Source: Candidatus Latescibacterota bacterium (lineage in GTDB: Bacteria > Latescibacterota > UBA2968 > GCA-2709665). From it: a DNA stretch of 6,298 nucleotides. The notes below the pieces were generated by a model that was not told the origin of the DNA, did not search any database, and was given only the letters and a program-made list of their open reading frames with translations. Of the stretch, positions 5,906-6,298 are shown piece by piece. The stretch covers positions 1 to 6,298 of the forward strand of contig JASLMQ010000658.1 in assembly GCA_030746455.1 (NCBI GenBank), written 5' to 3'. Within the stretch, counting starts at the first letter, position 1. Every line of letters begins with the position of its first letter. A program made the translations under genes and the position numbers.

Positions 5906-6298
5906 TTGAGTCGTGCACCCACCGTCCAGGAGTTGATCCTCCGCCTGGAACGTTTCTGGGCCGATCAGGGCTGCATCATCTGGCAGCCGTGGAGCGAGAA
6001 GGTCGGCGCCGGGACGATGAATCCCGGGACCGTGCTTCGGGTCCTCGGACCGGAGCCCTGGCATATCGCCTATGTGGAGCCCAGCTTTCGGCCCGACGAC
6101 GGGCGGTTCGCGGAAAACCCGAACCGCATGCAGATGTTCCTCCAGTATCAGGTGATCCTCAAGCCCGGCCCGGACGACCCTCAGGAGCTCTATCTGGAAA
6201 GCCTGGAGGCCCTCGGCCTGGACCGGAAGCAGCACGATGTCCGCTTCGTCGAAGACAACTGGGAGCAGCCGGCACTCGGGGCGTGGGGCCTGGGGTGG
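5906..6298 (+). CDS. glyQ: Glycyl-tRNA synthetase alpha subunit, 5' part (cut by window edge)
   Basis: Catalytic subunit of the bacterial alpha2-beta2 glycyl-tRNA synthetase, which charges tRNA-Gly. The first 131 codons are present, under half of a subunit of about 300 aa. The frame begins with TTG at 5906. Landmarks are QGCIIWQP (21-28), VGAGT (33-37), RVLGPEPW (45-52), the motif-2 region [13 protein letters not shown] (62-74), [16 protein letters not shown] (85-100) and [19 protein letters not shown] (113-131), which align without gaps to E. coli GlyQ as I remember it. E. coli has SRRPTDGRYGENPNR; here the segment is [15 protein letters not shown], a variant I associate with non-proteobacterial lineages. 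Whether a separate glyS follows or the beta part is fused cannot be seen. It lies 32 nt after the DUF4432 gene with no terminator between them, so it may share that promoter. Confidence 0.97.
   Translation, partial: MSRAPTVQELILRLERFWADQGCIIWQPWSEKVGAGTMNPGTVLRVLGPEPWHIAYVEPSFRPDDGRFAENPNRMQMFLQYQVILKPGPDDPQELYLESLEALGLDRKQHDVRFVEDNWEQPALGAWGLGW

Noticed and set aside
4956..5918. Minus-strand open frame of 320 codons opposite the DUF4432 gene
   Set aside because: Antisense shadow of a well-supported gene, no family motifs, and it overlaps the glyQ start.

Overview
The window looks like a high-GC (clearly above 60% by eye), gene-dense chromosome segment from a diderm, flagellated bacterium. 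The diderm inference rests on a predicted lipoprotein M48 protease and an LdcA/Mpl-type murein-recycling pair. The flagellum inference rests on a textbook sigma-28 (FliA) promoter in front of two motility-type genes. The glycyl-tRNA synthetase is the bacterial alpha/beta type. I cannot name the phylum from this sequence. The style (DUF4432 sugar-epimerase-like gene, GlyQ with a non-canonical motif-2 region) would suit an uncultured or deep-branching lineage, but that is only an impression.

Layout. Positions 1-3347, all minus strand: a compact operon read right to left. It holds a MurC/Mpl-type Mur ligase (1947-3347), an S66 LD-carboxypeptidase (1048-1950, ATGA overlap with the ligase), an M48 metalloprotease lipoprotein (84-977), and the first 22 codons of a membrane or exported protein that runs off the left edge (1-66). 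A near-consensus sigma-70 promoter (3469-3497) starts this operon and leaves a leader of about 115 nt. Positions 3533-4543, minus strand: a second unit with a perfect sigma-28 promoter (4517-4543), a DUF5610-type protein (3807-4466), a 64-aa YjfB-like protein (3592-3786), and a 10-bp-stem hairpin (3533-3560) as its likely end. Positions 4579-6298, plus strand: a strong sigma-70 promoter (4579-4607), a DUF4432/aldose 1-epimerase-like gene (4671-5873), and 32 nt later the start of glyQ (5906 onward, cut by the right edge).

How the genes fit together. LD-carboxypeptidase trims recycled murein tetrapeptide to tripeptide, and Mpl-type ligases reattach tripeptide to UDP-MurNAc. Their 4-bp overlap therefore suggests one peptidoglycan-recycling module, with envelope proteolysis (M48 and probably the next gene) in the same transcript. 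The DUF5610/YjfB-like pair is tied to late flagellar expression by its promoter. The sugar-epimerase-like gene and glyQ share a direction and possibly a transcript but have no obvious functional link.

No gene-free stretch exceeds 300 bases. The two larger gaps (3348-3591 and about 4467-4670) are accounted for by promoters, leaders and a hairpin. No RNA genes, CRISPR, insertion sequences or phage features were seen. I see well-formed regulation and some divergent family members, but no clear new multi-gene system.
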